From contig QKDN01000066.1 in the NCBI GenBank assembly GCA_003252535.1, positions 1 through 42,912 on the forward strand: a stretch of DNA of 42,912 nucleotides, given 5' to 3'. The position numbers and the translations under genes were made by a program. The stretch comes from Campylobacterota bacterium (GTDB lineage Bacteria > Campylobacterota > Campylobacteria > Campylobacterales > Sulfurovaceae). Shown here in pieces: positions 32,962-41,263 of the stretch (positions are counted from its first letter, which is position 1; each line of letters begins with the position of its first letter). The notes under the pieces were generated by a model. It made no database searches, was not told the origin of the DNA, and saw only the letters and a program-made list of their open reading frames with translations.

Positions 32962-33084
32962 TGAGGTGTAACAATTGGCGTGTAGTCATGGCATTTCTCT
33001 CATGTCATGACAGGTTGCGGATAGATTTCCGTAAGAGATGGTTTTTCGGTAATGACCGGGAATAAAATGCACAAAGGATCGAAA

Positions 33085-33450
33085 ATGGTACGACATTTCA
33101 AAAAGACTGTATGGATCGCGGCATTGGCAATGATATTCACCGCTGCACTGGAGGCGCGGGATTATTATGGTGCGATCGCCTACTCCCCATCTACCCGGCA
33201 CTATGGATATTCATATGACTATGACTACAAGTGGGGAGCTGAAAATTCTGCCCTCAATCAGTGTAACAGAAACGACTGTCAGGTCGTGATATGGTTCAGG
33301 AATGCCTGCGGCGCACTGGCTATAGGCCCTTACGGCTACGGTTCCGGCTGGGGAAGCACACGCTACGGCGCGGAACAGGCGGCGCTCAGAAGCTGCCGCA
33401 AATACTCCAACGGCTGTAGGATAGAACGCTGGGTGTGTACGACAAGATAA
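33085..33450 (+). CDS. Secreted DUF4189 protein
   Basis: A 121-aa protein with a signal peptide (TVWIAALAMIFTAALEA, cleavage near residue 23) and a DUF4189-type domain: YGAIAYSPSTRHYGYSYDY, WGAENSALNQCN..DCQVVIWF, CGALAIG and AEQAALRSC, with repeated A..A....C motifs and conserved Cys pairs that would form disulfides in the periplasm. Function unknown. Start ATG 33085 is supported by AAAGGATCGAAA; two upstream in-frame ATGs at 33052 and 33067 lack a ribosome site. Divergent from the Hao operon. Confidence 0.8.
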   Translation: MVRHFKKTVWIAALAMIFTAALEARDYYGAIAYSPSTRHYGYSYDYDYKWGAENSALNQCNRNDCQVVIWFRNACGALAIGPYGYGSGWGSTRYGAEQAALRSCRKYSNGCRIERWVCTTR

Positions 33451-33507
33451 CATTAATTGAACAAAAAGTAGATACAATGTGTTCTACATTCACAAGAAAG
33501 GATTTGC

Positions 33508-33846
33508 ATGAGTCAAAGAGATGAAAAAATAGCGCAGTACAAAGAGTTTGCCGCCGGTCACAATATCGCCCTCGATACGGCGCTTCTTGAAAAGGTCACT
33601 ATCGGGCTTGGGCCATCTATCTATAACAAGGACTCCGAGTCGGTCGCCTGTTCGGACCAGTCGGAACTCGATACGGTCAAGAACAACTTCCTGATCAAAA
33701 AGCTTGGACTCAGCGAGGATGACGGACTGGATACCGCCATCAAAGAGGTATGTGAGACGATCGGCAGTTCGGTCAGAACAAAGTACAGAGCGGTATTCTA
33801 TACTCTCCTCGTCGAGAAATTCGGCAAGCAGGATATCTACGCCTGA
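33508..33846 (+). CDS. DUF2853 protein
   Basis: A 112-aa cytoplasmic, mostly helical protein matching the DUF2853 pattern: SQRDEKIAQYKEFA, LLEKVTIGLGPSIYNKDSE, VACSDQSELDTVKNNFL, KKLGL and KYRAVFYTLLVEKFGK. No function has been assigned to the family. ATG 33508 follows AAAGGATTTGC. A TACAAT (33473-33478) flanked by GTAGA/TCTAC arms may be its promoter, with a small operator-like palindrome. Confidence 0.8.
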   Translation: MSQRDEKIAQYKEFAAGHNIALDTALLEKVTIGLGPSIYNKDSESVACSDQSELDTVKNNFLIKKLGLSEDDGLDTAIKEVCETIGSSVRTKYRAVFYTLLVEKFGKQDIYA

Positions 33847-33850
33847 GTGG

Positions 33851-33866
33851 CGGGAGATACCTCCCG
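33851..33866 (+). terminator. Hairpin after the DUF2853 gene
   Basis: A perfect 6-bp stem (CGGGAG / CTCCCG) with loop ATAC, 4 nt past the stop codon. No T-run follows, so its role as terminator is uncertain. Confidence 0.35.
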
Positions 33867-33967
33867 TCCCCATGCTCTCAGATCGGGTACTGCTCTTCTC
33901 TCACTACACCTCTTCTCTCCTCCGGGTCTTGCACTCGCTTTAAAAACAATGGTGAAATGGATTTACA

Positions 33968-35392
33968 ATGGATAGATTATTGAAATATTTATTGGCAGCC
34001 GCACTCTGTACATCCACCCTGATGGGCGGCAAGGTCCAGTGTCCGAAACACTCGATGATACTCGAAGGGACAAAGCCCGGGATGATGGGCTCGACCTACC
34101 ATGAACACCTGGAGATGCACCAGATCGCCGGGGTCGGAGGATACGACGGCAAATGGCAGGTTGACCTTTTCCGACAGGTGGTGACCTATCCATGGGTTCT
34201 CAATCCCCCTGTGCATACGGATGTAAAAGTAGACTTCAGGCAAGGCATCTGGATGCAGTGCAAAGCAGATACCATCGGGAACCGGCTTGTCTCCAACTGC
34301 ACGGGAGGCAATATGACCCTCGATGTCTACAAGAACCGGATCGGACTCCACTCGACCAACATCTGGATCGGCAAGATCACCGGCAAGAACGTCTCGCTGA
34401 AGTTCCATAAAGAGAATCAGTATGAGCCTACCATCACCGGGACCATCAAGGAGTTTGCCAAAGGTGAGCTCGATATCACCGTCACTGCGCCGACCGAGGA
34501 AAAGTTCGTCTACAGCGATGCCGCTCCCGGCGTCCTGGAGATAGAGCTCACCGCCAAGGTGACGCCGCAGCAGTACGAAGCCGACGTGGTGTGGGAGATC
34601 CCCGATATCGGCAACTCCCAGAAGACGGTGAACCCCGCATCGGGCAAAGGAGCCCATGTCACTGTCCGCTATAAAGGACTGCCGAAACACAATATGGACT
34701 TTGGTGAGAAGGAGTTCGTCGCCAGGGTCGACACAGGTGTCTGCAAGGCCAGCGACAGCAGAAAGGTCAGGGTCTTCTTCCCGAGAGATGCCAGGAACAG
34801 CCCCGAGAGCAGTCTCCCCAACTGGTTCTACTACTGGTCCCAGACCCCTGCGCGCAAAGGGCCTGCAACATACGGCGATCCGCTGGGGTACTGTCAGTCC
34901 ACAGGCACGCGTGCCGACAACCTCCTCGGTTACTACCGCAGCAAATACCTCGAGGACCATTACTACATCTGCGACCTTACCAACCTCGGCCCCAGGTTCC
35001 CTTTCAATACTGTCAAGTATCAGGGGGATCACTTCGTCAGTCTCCACGTGGAAGGTATCGATACCTTTGCAGCAGCCTGCTGGCATGAGAATGCCCACTA
35101 TACCCATTTCAGAAACTGGTGGTTCGCCCACAGGGCCGTCCACCCCTTCGACCCTGTAGAGGATTTCAACAAGAACAGTATCAAGGATTCCGTGGAGTCC
35201 GTACTCGATCACGACAACGATCTTATCCCCGACAGCCTCGAGCCGGCGTTGGGCTTCGATCCGAGCAAAAAATACAGCTTTCCGGTAAACGTCGACGATG
35301 AAGAGATCGATACATGGTTCGAAGAGTCGAAGTGGCAGATCGGAAGCGCAGACAAGGAAGACTGGGCAAAACCGGGGAAACAATGGCCGTAA
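33968..35392 (+). CDS. Secreted protein with HENAH (HExxH-type) motif and calcium-binding-like loops
   Basis: A 474-aa exported protein: signal peptide (residues 1-20, LLAAALCTSTLMG), a long beta-rich region (about 25-260), then a C-terminal domain. HENAH at 373-377 has the zinc metallopeptidase HExxH form, followed by YTHFRNWWFAHRAVHPFDP with further candidate His ligands. Residues 399-425 contain two calcium-type loops: D399-x-N-x-N-x-I-x-D407 and D414-x-D-x-D-x-I-P-D422-SLE, the latter like thrombospondin type-3 or dockerin loops. Eight or more Cys suggest disulfides. I recognise no family; a secreted metalloprotease is a hypothesis. It has no operon partner. The ATG at 33968 has a weak ribosome site. 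Confidence 0.65.
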   Translation: MDRLLKYLLAAALCTSTLMGGKVQCPKHSMILEGTKPGMMGSTYHEHLEMHQIAGVGGYDGKWQVDLFRQVVTYPWVLNPPVHTDVKVDFRQGIWMQCKADTIGNRLVSNCTGGNMTLDVYKNRIGLHSTNIWIGKITGKNVSLKFHKENQYEPTITGTIKEFAKGELDITVTAPTEEKFVYSDAAPGVLEIELTAKVTPQQYEADVVWEIPDIGNSQKTVNPASGKGAHVTVRYKGLPKHNMDFGEKEFVARVDTGVCKASDSRKVRVFFPRDARNSPESSLPNWFYYWSQTPARKGPATYGDPLGYCQSTGTRADNLLGYYRSKYLEDHYYICDLTNLGPRFPFNTVKYQGDHFVSLHVEGIDTFAAACWHENAHYTHFRNWWFAHRAVHPFDPVEDFNKNSIKDSVESVLDHDNDLIPDSLEPALGFDPSKKYSFPVNVDDEEIDTWFEESKWQIGSADKEDWAKPGKQWP

Positions 35393-35539
35393 TAATCAGG
35401 AAAACGTATGCAAAAAGAACCGATCAGGGATAAATAGGCTGTTTTGAAGAGCCGATTTATCACTAATAGGGTACAATGTGACAGTCATTGGTAAATGTGG
35501 ATCATGACAGAGGATCGGGTCGTTGGCAAAATCAAGTAT

Positions 35540-35590
35540 CGACCGGTCAAGAGATTATCCCTATTCCGCTTGATCGGTCGGTTTTGTCTT
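35540..35590 (+). terminator. 12-bp hairpin followed by T-rich tract
   Basis: Arms CGACCGGTCAAG (35540-35551) and CTTGATCGGTCG (35569-35580) pair over 12 bp with one G-U, loop of 17 nt, then GTTTTGTCTTC. It is about 150 nt past the secreted-protein stop codon. It may be its terminator, or the end of a small RNA encoded in the 231-nt gap (35393-35623), which otherwise shows nothing. Confidence 0.5.
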
Positions 35591-35623
35591 CTCACTTTGC
35601 TTTTGCGAATAAGACCAGATAGA

Positions 35624-35869
35624 TCATTTGATCACGCTCTCTTTGATCGTTTTTGCCAGTGACGGCCCTATACCGCTGACCTCTTCTACCTCTTCGAGAC
35701 TCTTAAATGGATGCTCTTCACGATATTTGATTATCGCTTCAGCTTTTGATTTACCGATACCATTGATCTCCATTAATTGCTCCTTCGTAACGATGTTGAG
35801 CTCTTCTATACTCATACCATAGAGCGCTACCAATGAAAGTGCGCCAAGAACCGACAGAAACTTCTTCAT
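35624..35869 (-). CDS. Exported helix-hairpin-helix protein (ComEA-like)
   Basis: An 81-aa protein with a short signal or anchor sequence (VLGALSLVALYG) and a tandem helix-hairpin-helix domain: LMEINGIGKSKAEAIIKYR and LEEVEEVSGIGPSLAKTIK. This is the size and layout of Campylobacterota ComEA-type proteins that bind incoming DNA in the periplasm during natural transformation. No other competence gene is adjacent, so its role in uptake is inferred. ATG 35869 has AAAGGAATTTAT upstream. Confidence 0.82.
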   Translation of the reverse strand: MKKFLSVLGALSLVALYGMSIEELNIVTKEQLMEINGIGKSKAEAIIKYREEHPFKSLEEVEEVSGIGPSLAKTIKESVIK

Positions 35870-36026
35870 ATAAATTCCTTTTATTGATATAGGTTGTTGT
35901 TACAACCGAATTTATTATAATAAAAAGATATCAAAAACGATTATTTGCAGAAACTCCTGCCAAAAAACTGAGGAAAATGGGTGCATATGTATCAGAAGGT
36001 AACAAAGAGTGAGAACAGGGGATCAG

Positions 36027-36044
36027 CGCGGTAAAAATACCGCG
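36027..36044 (-). terminator. Hairpin downstream of trpB
   Basis: A perfect 7-bp stem CGCGGTA / TACCGCG with a 4-nt loop, 13 nt past the trpB stop codon. No strong T-run on the minus strand; the terminator call is tentative. Confidence 0.4.
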
Positions 36045-36056
36045 GCTTTGTGTTCG

Positions 36057-37295
36057 TTATTCGAACTTCTCTTTGAGTATCTCTTTTGCCTGCATCATAT
36101 CCTTGTCCCCGCGACCCGAGAGGTTGACAAGGATCGTCTTGCCCCTGATCTTTTCAGGCGCGATCTTTTTGAGATAGGCTACGGCATGTGAGCTCTCGAA
36201 TGCCGGGATGATACCCTCCCGCTGTGAAAGCCATACGAAGGCATCCAGCGCCTCGTCATCGGTGATATGGTCATAGGTGACCTGTCCTGTCTCCTTGAGG
36301 TAGGAGTGCTCAGGACCTATACCGGGATAGTCGAGACCCGCCGAGATAGAGTGCGCCTCCTGTACCTGTCCATCCTCGTCCTGGAGCAGGTAGCTCAGCT
36401 GTCCGTGGAGAACACCCGGTGAGCCTTTGGCCAGAGAACAGCCATGCTTGCTGTCCAGCCCGTAGCCGCCCGCTTCGATACCGATACACTCTACCCCTTC
36501 GAGACCAACGAAGTGACCGAATATCCCCATAGCGTTGGAACCGCCGCCGATACAGGCGATCACCTTGTCAGGCAGGCACCCTTCGGCCACCTGAAGCTGT
36601 GCCTTTGCCTCCCAACCAATGATCGACTGGATATCTCTGATCATCATAGGGTATGGATGGGGACCTGCTACCGTACCGATGACATAGAAAGTATCTCTCG
36701 CATGTGTCACCCAGTGGCGGATCGCGTCGTTCATCGCATCCTTGAGGGTCTTGCTCCCTGACTCTACGGCATTGACCTTGGCACCGAGGAGCTTCATACG
36801 GAAGACATTGAGCTCCTGTCTGGCGACGTCCTTGGCCCCCATGAATATCTCGCACTCGAGCCCGAAGAGCGCCGCAACGGTCGCCGTAGCCACACCGTGC
36901 TGTCCTGCACCTGTCTCGGCGATGATCTTCTTCTTGCCCAGTCTCTTGGCGAGGATCGCCTGTGCTACGGTGTGGTTGATCTTGTGCGCGCCGGTGTGGT
37001 TGAGGTCTTCTCTTTTGAGATAGACCTTGGCACCGATCTCTTCTGAGATATTGGCCGCGTAATAAAGTGATGACGGACGACCAACATAGTTCTTGTAGTA
37101 GTAGTCCACCTCTGCCCAGAACTCCCTGTCAAACCGTACCGCCTCGTAGTCTTTGGCGAGCTGCTCGAGCGCCGGCATCAGCGTCTCGGGTACATAGCGG
37201 CCTCCGAATATCCCGAAATGTCCGAGCTCATCGGGGTCGTTCGGGTTTGGAATAGGAATATAGATGTCTGTCTGAGGATTGTATGATGGGTTCAT
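36057..37295 (-). CDS. trpB: Tryptophan synthase beta chain
   Basis: A 412-aa PLP enzyme that condenses indole and serine to tryptophan. Motifs: [17 protein letters not shown], the PLP Lys in [46 protein letters not shown] and [13 protein letters not shown]. It is the normal TrpB1 type. It stands alone with no trpA next to it; trpC is also isolated in this window, so the trp pathway genes are dispersed. ATG 37295 has AAGAAGAGCT upstream. Confidence 0.97.
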   Translation of the reverse strand: MNPSYNPQTDIYIPIPNPNDPDELGHFGIFGGRYVPETLMPALEQLAKDYEAVRFDREFWAEVDYYYKNYVGRPSSLYYAANISEEIGAKVYLKREDLNHTGAHKINHTVAQAILAKRLGKKKIIAETGAGQHGVATATVAALFGLECEIFMGAKDVARQELNVFRMKLLGAKVNAVESGSKTLKDAMNDAIRHWVTHARDTFYVIGTVAGPHPYPMMIRDIQSIIGWEAKAQLQVAEGCLPDKVIACIGGGSNAMGIFGHFVGLEGVECIGIEAGGYGLDSKHGCSLAKGSPGVLHGQLSYLLQDEDGQVQEAHSISAGLDYPGIGPEHSYLKETGQVTYDHITDDEALDAFVWLSQREGIIPAFESSHAVAYLKKIAPEKIRGKTILVNLSGRGDKDMMQAKEILKEKFE

Positions 37296-37356
37296 AGCTC
37301 TTCTTTATTGTGTAATTGAATGGAGATTATAGCAAATGGAGCATAAAAGTATAATC

Positions 37357-37383
37357 CAGGCGCTCCGAAGTCCGAAGCGCCTG
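37357..37383 (-). terminator. Hairpin terminator after the DsbC/G-like gene
   Basis: Arms CAGGCGCT (37357-37364) and AGCGCCTG (37376-37383) form a perfect 8-bp stem beginning 4 nt past the stop codon. On the minus strand it is followed by GATTATACTTTTATG, a broken T-rich tract. Confidence 0.6.
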
Positions 37384-37387
37384 TGTG

Positions 37388-38164
37388 TTACTGGAATATC
37401 TTGAAGGGGTTCTTATGTGCCGCGTTGTTGAGGAGGTCAGACCATTTGATAGGGTTGTAATTCTCGTCGAATACTGCCGGAGTACCCCGTGCACCGATCT
37501 CCCGGGTAGCTGCCTGGGCTTTTTTGACCTGCTCCAGCACAGCAGGCGAATAGGAGAAAGGTTTGGTCGCATCTCCCGCTATACTGCGGTACTCCTGCGA
37601 ACCGCTGTAGGTGATCGCTTCGAGTCTTTTTCTCTTCTCAGCATCATCTTTCCCCTGCATGATCCACTCGACCATAGCGGGAGCATTCTTGTGGAACGGG
37701 AGCGGATAGAGGATCACATGGACCGTATAGTCGTCCAGCTTGCCGTTGGTAGCCTTCTCGAACTTCACACAGTAGGGACACTCGGGGTCGGTGACAAGAT
37801 AGATATGCTTCGAGCCGCTGCCGTAGCTGAAGCAGATACCGTCCTTGATCGCCTGGATATCTTTGGGGAATACGAACTGTTTGCCGTCCTTGTCAAAACC
37901 GCGCCCCTCGTAGATCGCGCCGGATTGTTTGTCATAGAATGCGAAACTGATCATTGATCCCCTCTGGGTCTGGTTCTCAAGCTTGAGAAAATAGACCGTA
38001 CCGAGGTCGATCCCTTCTTTGAGGGTGATATTGCTCTGCTTCAGAACCAACGAGTTCTCTTTGAGCTTGTCCAAGGTAGATGCATCGAGCTTGGCCTGTT
38101 CGGCAAAGAGCGAAGTGGAGAGACCGGCGGCCATGAGCAGCGGTAGCAAAAACTTTTTTTTCAT
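37388..38164 (-). CDS. Periplasmic thiol:disulfide protein, DsbC/DsbG-like
   Basis: A 258-aa secreted thioredoxin-fold protein. Signal peptide 1-21 (LLPLLMAAGLSTSLFA), an N-terminal region of about 90 aa comparable to the DsbC dimerisation domain, and a catalytic domain with C129-P-Y-C132 in DPECPYCVKF and the cis-Pro segment GARGTPAVFDE. An extra Cys at 111 is present. It would isomerise or reduce disulfides in periplasmic proteins and could serve cytochrome c maturation. ATG 38164 has GGGAGTCGAT upstream. It is a monocistronic gene with its own terminator. Confidence 0.85.
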   Translation of the reverse strand: MKKKFLLPLLMAAGLSTSLFAEQAKLDASTLDKLKENSLVLKQSNITLKEGIDLGTVYFLKLENQTQRGSMISFAFYDKQSGAIYEGRGFDKDGKQFVFPKDIQAIKDGICFSYGSGSKHIYLVTDPECPYCVKFEKATNGKLDDYTVHVILYPLPFHKNAPAMVEWIMQGKDDAEKRKRLEAITYSGSQEYRSIAGDATKPFSYSPAVLEQVKKAQAATREIGARGTPAVFDENYNPIKWSDLLNNAAHKNPFKIFQ

Positions 38165-38286
38165 ATCGACTCCCGTTTGTTGTAGATTTGGACAATTATA
38201 TCCGATGGGGATTAAAATATAGATGGCAACCCGGATTTAAATTTGGGAAATATAGACGGTAAGAACAACTCTCAATAACCTTTTGG

Positions 38287-38292
38287 TACAAT
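38287..38292 (+). promoter_or_regulatory. Putative -10 box for the DapC-like gene
   Basis: TACAAT, 29 nt upstream of the ATG at 38321. No clear -35 box. Confidence 0.4.
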
Positions 38293-38320
38293 ACGCCAAT
38301 TTCCCTACGAGGCTGATCTC

Positions 38321-39451
38321 ATGCAATTTGAAACCTATCCCTTTGAAAAGCTCACCAATCTCCTGTCGGATATCAAGCCTTCCGAAGAGCACAGACCCCT
38401 GAGCCTCACTATCGGCGAACCGCAGTTCGATACCCCAAAATTCATCCAGGATGCCCTCCGTGAGAGTACGCACCTGCTCAACAAATACCCGAAGAGCTCA
38501 GGGGAGAGTGAGCTGCGCGAAGGGATGCTCCGGTACCTTCACAACCGTTTCGGCCTGGAGCTGAAGGATTCGCAGATCATCCCTACGTTCGGTACTCGTG
38601 AAGTGCTTTTCAACTTCCCGCAGTTCCTTCTCCATGACAGCGAAGCACCGGTAATGGTCCACCCAAATCCCTTCTACCAGATATACGAGGGGGCAGCAAC
38701 AGCAAGCCGTGCAGAGACGATCTACCTCGATCTCTCAGAGGAGAACGGCTTTATGCCAGCTATCGATGAAGAGGCGCTTGGCAGAGCCCATCTCGTCATA
38801 CTCAACACCCCCAACAACCCCACCTCCTCGACGATGACCAAAGAGCAGATGGTCGAATGGGTCAGACTCGCCCTCAAGCATGACTTCGTTCTCCTCAACG
38901 ACGAATGCTATATCGATCTCTACATGAACGAGCCTATCCCATCGATACTCGATGCCAGTATCGAGGCGGGCAACCCGGAGTTCAGGAACGTACTCACGAT
39001 CAATTCGATCTCCAAGCGTTCCTCTGCACCGGGTCTGAGGAGCGGATTCATAGCAGGAGATGCCGACATCCTGCGCGAATATATGATCTATCGCACCTAT
39101 GTGGGGTGTGCCTCCCCGCTGCCGCTCCAGCATGCCGCTGCTGTCGCATGGGCAGACCAGGATCATGTCGATGTGTTCAGGGAGAAATACAGACGCAACT
39201 TCGAGATCGCGCGGGAGATACTTGGGATCGAGATGCCCGAAGCGACCTTCTATATCTGGCTCCAGGTCGGTGATGAACTGGAGTTCACGAGGGAACTCTA
39301 CAGAAGATACAATCTCAAGGTACTCCCCGGCAGCTACCTCGGTCGTGAGGGGGCTGGCAAAGGCTACGTCCGACTCGCTCTCGTCTATGAAGAGAAGTTG
39401 ACCAGAGAGGCATTGAACCGTGTCAAAGCGATGATGGATACTATCAACTGA
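38321..39451 (+). CDS. dapC: Class I/II aminotransferase, succinyldiaminopimelate transaminase-like
   Basis: A 376-aa fold-type I PLP aminotransferase. Segments: LSLTIGEPQFDTP, LNKYPKSSGESELREGM, ILNTPNNPTSSTM, LLNDECYIDLYM, PLP Lys in INSISKRSSAPGLRSGF, and the C-terminal VRLALVYEEKLT. In Campylobacterota this subgroup is annotated as N-succinyl-LL-diaminopimelate aminotransferase (DapC) of lysine and peptidoglycan synthesis; the substrate is by subgroup only. ATG 38321 follows GAGGCTGATCTC. Confidence 0.82.
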   Translation: MQFETYPFEKLTNLLSDIKPSEEHRPLSLTIGEPQFDTPKFIQDALRESTHLLNKYPKSSGESELREGMLRYLHNRFGLELKDSQIIPTFGTREVLFNFPQFLLHDSEAPVMVHPNPFYQIYEGAATASRAETIYLDLSEENGFMPAIDEEALGRAHLVILNTPNNPTSSTMTKEQMVEWVRLALKHDFVLLNDECYIDLYMNEPIPSILDASIEAGNPEFRNVLTINSISKRSSAPGLRSGFIAGDADILREYMIYRTYVGCASPLPLQHAAAVAWADQDHVDVFREKYRRNFEIAREILGIEMPEATFYIWLQVGDELEFTRELYRRYNLKVLPGSYLGREGAGKGYVRLALVYEEKLTREALNRVKAMMDTIN

Positions 39452-39462
39452 TCATAGGTCGT

Positions 39463-39936
39463 TTATCTTCTCTTGTATCTCATATGGATCAGTCCGACAG
39501 GCTCACCTGACGGATCGATCCGCTCTTCTATCAAGAATGGCATGAAGTCCATTGCCGTATAGAGCAGGAGTGCCCTGGTATTGGTATTGAATACCGACAG
39601 CCGCACCTCCTGCACATCGTACTTCACGAATGCAAGCCGGGACATATATGAGACCAGTGTACGCCCGATCCCTTGGTGTTGAAACTCTCTGTCCACCACT
39701 ACATGCCCCACATAGGCCCATCCACCTTTTCTGACATCATGCAGATCGGCGAAACCTACCACCCTGCCTCCCTCGACTGCAACGCTGAGATCGCTTCGCG
39801 ATGCGGTCAAGGCAAGGAGCTGTTCCACACTGAAAGGATGCCTCCCCTGAGGGAAAACACTGAATAGCCCATTCCTCTCCGGCACGAAGCCAACGACGGC
39901 ATCCAAGTCGGATGCGACAGCCTCACGTATCTCCAT
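39463..39936 (-). CDS. GNAT-family N-acetyltransferase
   Basis: A 157-aa GNAT enzyme. The acetyl-CoA binding motif A is VVVDREFQHQGIGRTLVSYM (Q-x-x-G-x-G), followed by the motif B region EVRLSVFNTNTRALLLYTAMDF. The substrate cannot be predicted. ATG 39936 has GGAGGAAGAGTGA upstream. It is convergent with the dapC-like gene. Confidence 0.88.
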   Translation of the reverse strand: MEIREAVASDLDAVVGFVPERNGLFSVFPQGRHPFSVEQLLALTASRSDLSVAVEGGRVVGFADLHDVRKGGWAYVGHVVVDREFQHQGIGRTLVSYMSRLAFVKYDVQEVRLSVFNTNTRALLLYTAMDFMPFLIEERIDPSGEPVGLIHMRYKRR

Positions 39937-39973
39937 TCACTCTTCCTCCATCGATAATTCCGTCATTACTATA

Positions 39974-40504
39974 TCAAACCCCTTCGACTGCCTGCTCGAA
40001 GAGTTGACGGTCAGCCGCGGAGTGAAAGACAAATATCACTTTGATCTCGCTTTTCTCCCTATCCAGGAAGCTGCATACCGCTTTATAGGCTACTCTTGCC
40101 GCCCTCTCACGCGGGAAGCCGTAGATCCCCGTCGATATCGCAGGGAAAGCTATCGATCCACACCCGAGTTCACAGGCAACCTTCAGCGAGTTGGTATAGC
40201 ACTCACCGAGGAGATCGTCACACCGTGTACCGCATCCCGGATAGATCGGTCCTACCGTATGGATCACATATCGCGAAGGCATACTGCCTGCTGTAGTCGC
40301 AACAGCCTGCCCCGTCGGGAGACCGTCCGGGTAACGCTCTGATCGTATAAGGCGGCACTCATCCAGAATGGTACGCCCGCCTGCACGGTGTATCGCACCA
40401 TCTACCCCGCCGCCGCCCATCAGTGAACTGTTTGCTGCATTGACAATAGCACAACTCCCATCACATGTAATGTCACCTGTAGCGATGGAGATCCCCATAT
40501 GCAT
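39974..40504 (-). CDS. Macrodomain protein (ADP-ribose / O-acetyl-ADP-ribose hydrolase type)
   Basis: A 176-aa macrodomain of the YmdB/MacroD type, which removes ADP-ribose from proteins or deacetylates O-acetyl-ADP-ribose. Motifs: GDITCDGSCAIVNAANSSLMGGGGVDGAIHRAGG (quoted as GDIT, AIVNAANSSL, GGGGVDGAIHRAGG), VIHTVGPIY, and AFPAISTGIYGFP. The NAAN and GGGGVDGAIH loops hold the catalytic residues. ATG 40504 has AAGGAGTTTACA upstream. No ADP-ribosyltransferase is adjacent. Confidence 0.92.
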   Translation of the reverse strand: MHMGISIATGDITCDGSCAIVNAANSSLMGGGGVDGAIHRAGGRTILDECRLIRSERYPDGLPTGQAVATTAGSMPSRYVIHTVGPIYPGCGTRCDDLLGECYTNSLKVACELGCGSIAFPAISTGIYGFPRERAARVAYKAVCSFLDREKSEIKVIFVFHSAADRQLFEQAVEGV

Positions 40505-40606
40505 TGTAAACTCCTTGCATTTCCCCTATTAGATTCTATCCGGATATTATACAGGATTTCTCTTCTTTCATCTACTTCGGACACGAGCATGTCACTCTGC
40601 TTTGAC

Positions 40607-41128
40607 TCAATCCCCGAATGTAATGTAGTTATAGACGAGCTCGAGGTTCAGGAGTCCGGATATCTTCTTTGCTGTCAATTCTATACTGTCTGAAAGTGAA
40701 CTTTTGGCATCGAGTACGATAATCCCACCGTTTTGCAGTACAAGATCAAGTGACCAGTAGACGAAGCCTCTCTTGTTGCCGTCTCCTCGACTCTGGCCCG
40801 AAAGTCTCAAATGAGAGACATCAGAGAGAGGCATATCAATATTTCTGCGTCTGCAACTGTTGGCAGTTTCAATATGTATCGTATCTGTATACCTGTCGTA
40901 TGATACATATCCAGAGTGGTTGCAATATGGTTTAAGTGCCAGGTAGAGAATCATGGGTGCTACCATCAGAGCAAAAATAATCTCTCTGGAGATATCAAAA
41001 TCGACATGAGTGTACAGTACCACGGTCCCTGCGATCACTACCAACAGTCCGATATGGTAGACCTTTCGCTCAAGGCCTTCCGATATCTGAAGCAGTTCAA
41101 TCCCTTTGGGTACGATGATTGGTTTCAT
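40607..41128 (-). CDS. Membrane protein of unknown function
   Basis: A 173-aa protein with two N-terminal transmembrane helices (VYHIGLLVVIAGTVVLYTHV and IIFALMVAPMILYLAL, about residues 23-67), then a cytoplasmic beta-rich domain (TDTIHIETANSCRRRNIDMPLSDVSHL), a layout seen in PH-like or DUF proteins whose membrane hairpin precedes a beta domain. No family assigned. ATG 41128 is chosen over the longer frame to 41182, which would add an unlikely Cys-rich stretch; the ribosome site is weak. Divergent from the MFS gene. Confidence 0.65.
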   Translation of the reverse strand: MKPIIVPKGIELLQISEGLERKVYHIGLLVVIAGTVVLYTHVDFDISREIIFALMVAPMILYLALKPYCNHSGYVSYDRYTDTIHIETANSCRRRNIDMPLSDVSHLRLSGQSRGDGNKRGFVYWSLDLVLQNGGIIVLDAKSSLSDSIELTAKKISGLLNLELVYNYITFGD

Positions 41129-41227
41129 TATTGTCCGTTTTTCCGGACAGCATACACAAGAACTATTACACAACAGAAACAATCCACTTGGAAGTTCAGG
41201 ACTTATAGTCGACTTATCTACTTTGGA

Positions 41228-41233
41228 TATAAT
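41228..41233 (+). promoter_or_regulatory. Putative -10 box for the MFS exporter gene
   Basis: TATAAT, 31 nt upstream of the ATG at 41264. No clear -35 box. Confidence 0.45.
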
Positions 41234-41263
41234 CCTGTTCTATTAGATTATTCAAGGTAGATT

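Larger units (their letters stand above)
32780..33084. other. 305-nt divergent regulatory region between the Hao operon and the DUF4189 gene
   Basis: No open reading frame of note. It holds an FNR-type palindrome (32869-32882), a -10-like box for the Hao operon (32841-32846, minus strand) and one for the DUF4189 gene (32956-32961, plus strand), both in AT-rich sequence, plus a hairpin GTCATG/CATGAC (32986-32991 with 33005-33010) in the predicted leader of the DUF4189 gene. It probably carries the control of both divergent transcripts. Confidence 0.6.

Noticed and set aside
33989-35383. 464-codon minus-strand open frame opposite the secreted HENAH protein
   Set aside because: The plus-strand frame has a signal peptide and coherent motifs; the minus frame has none and no ribosome site.
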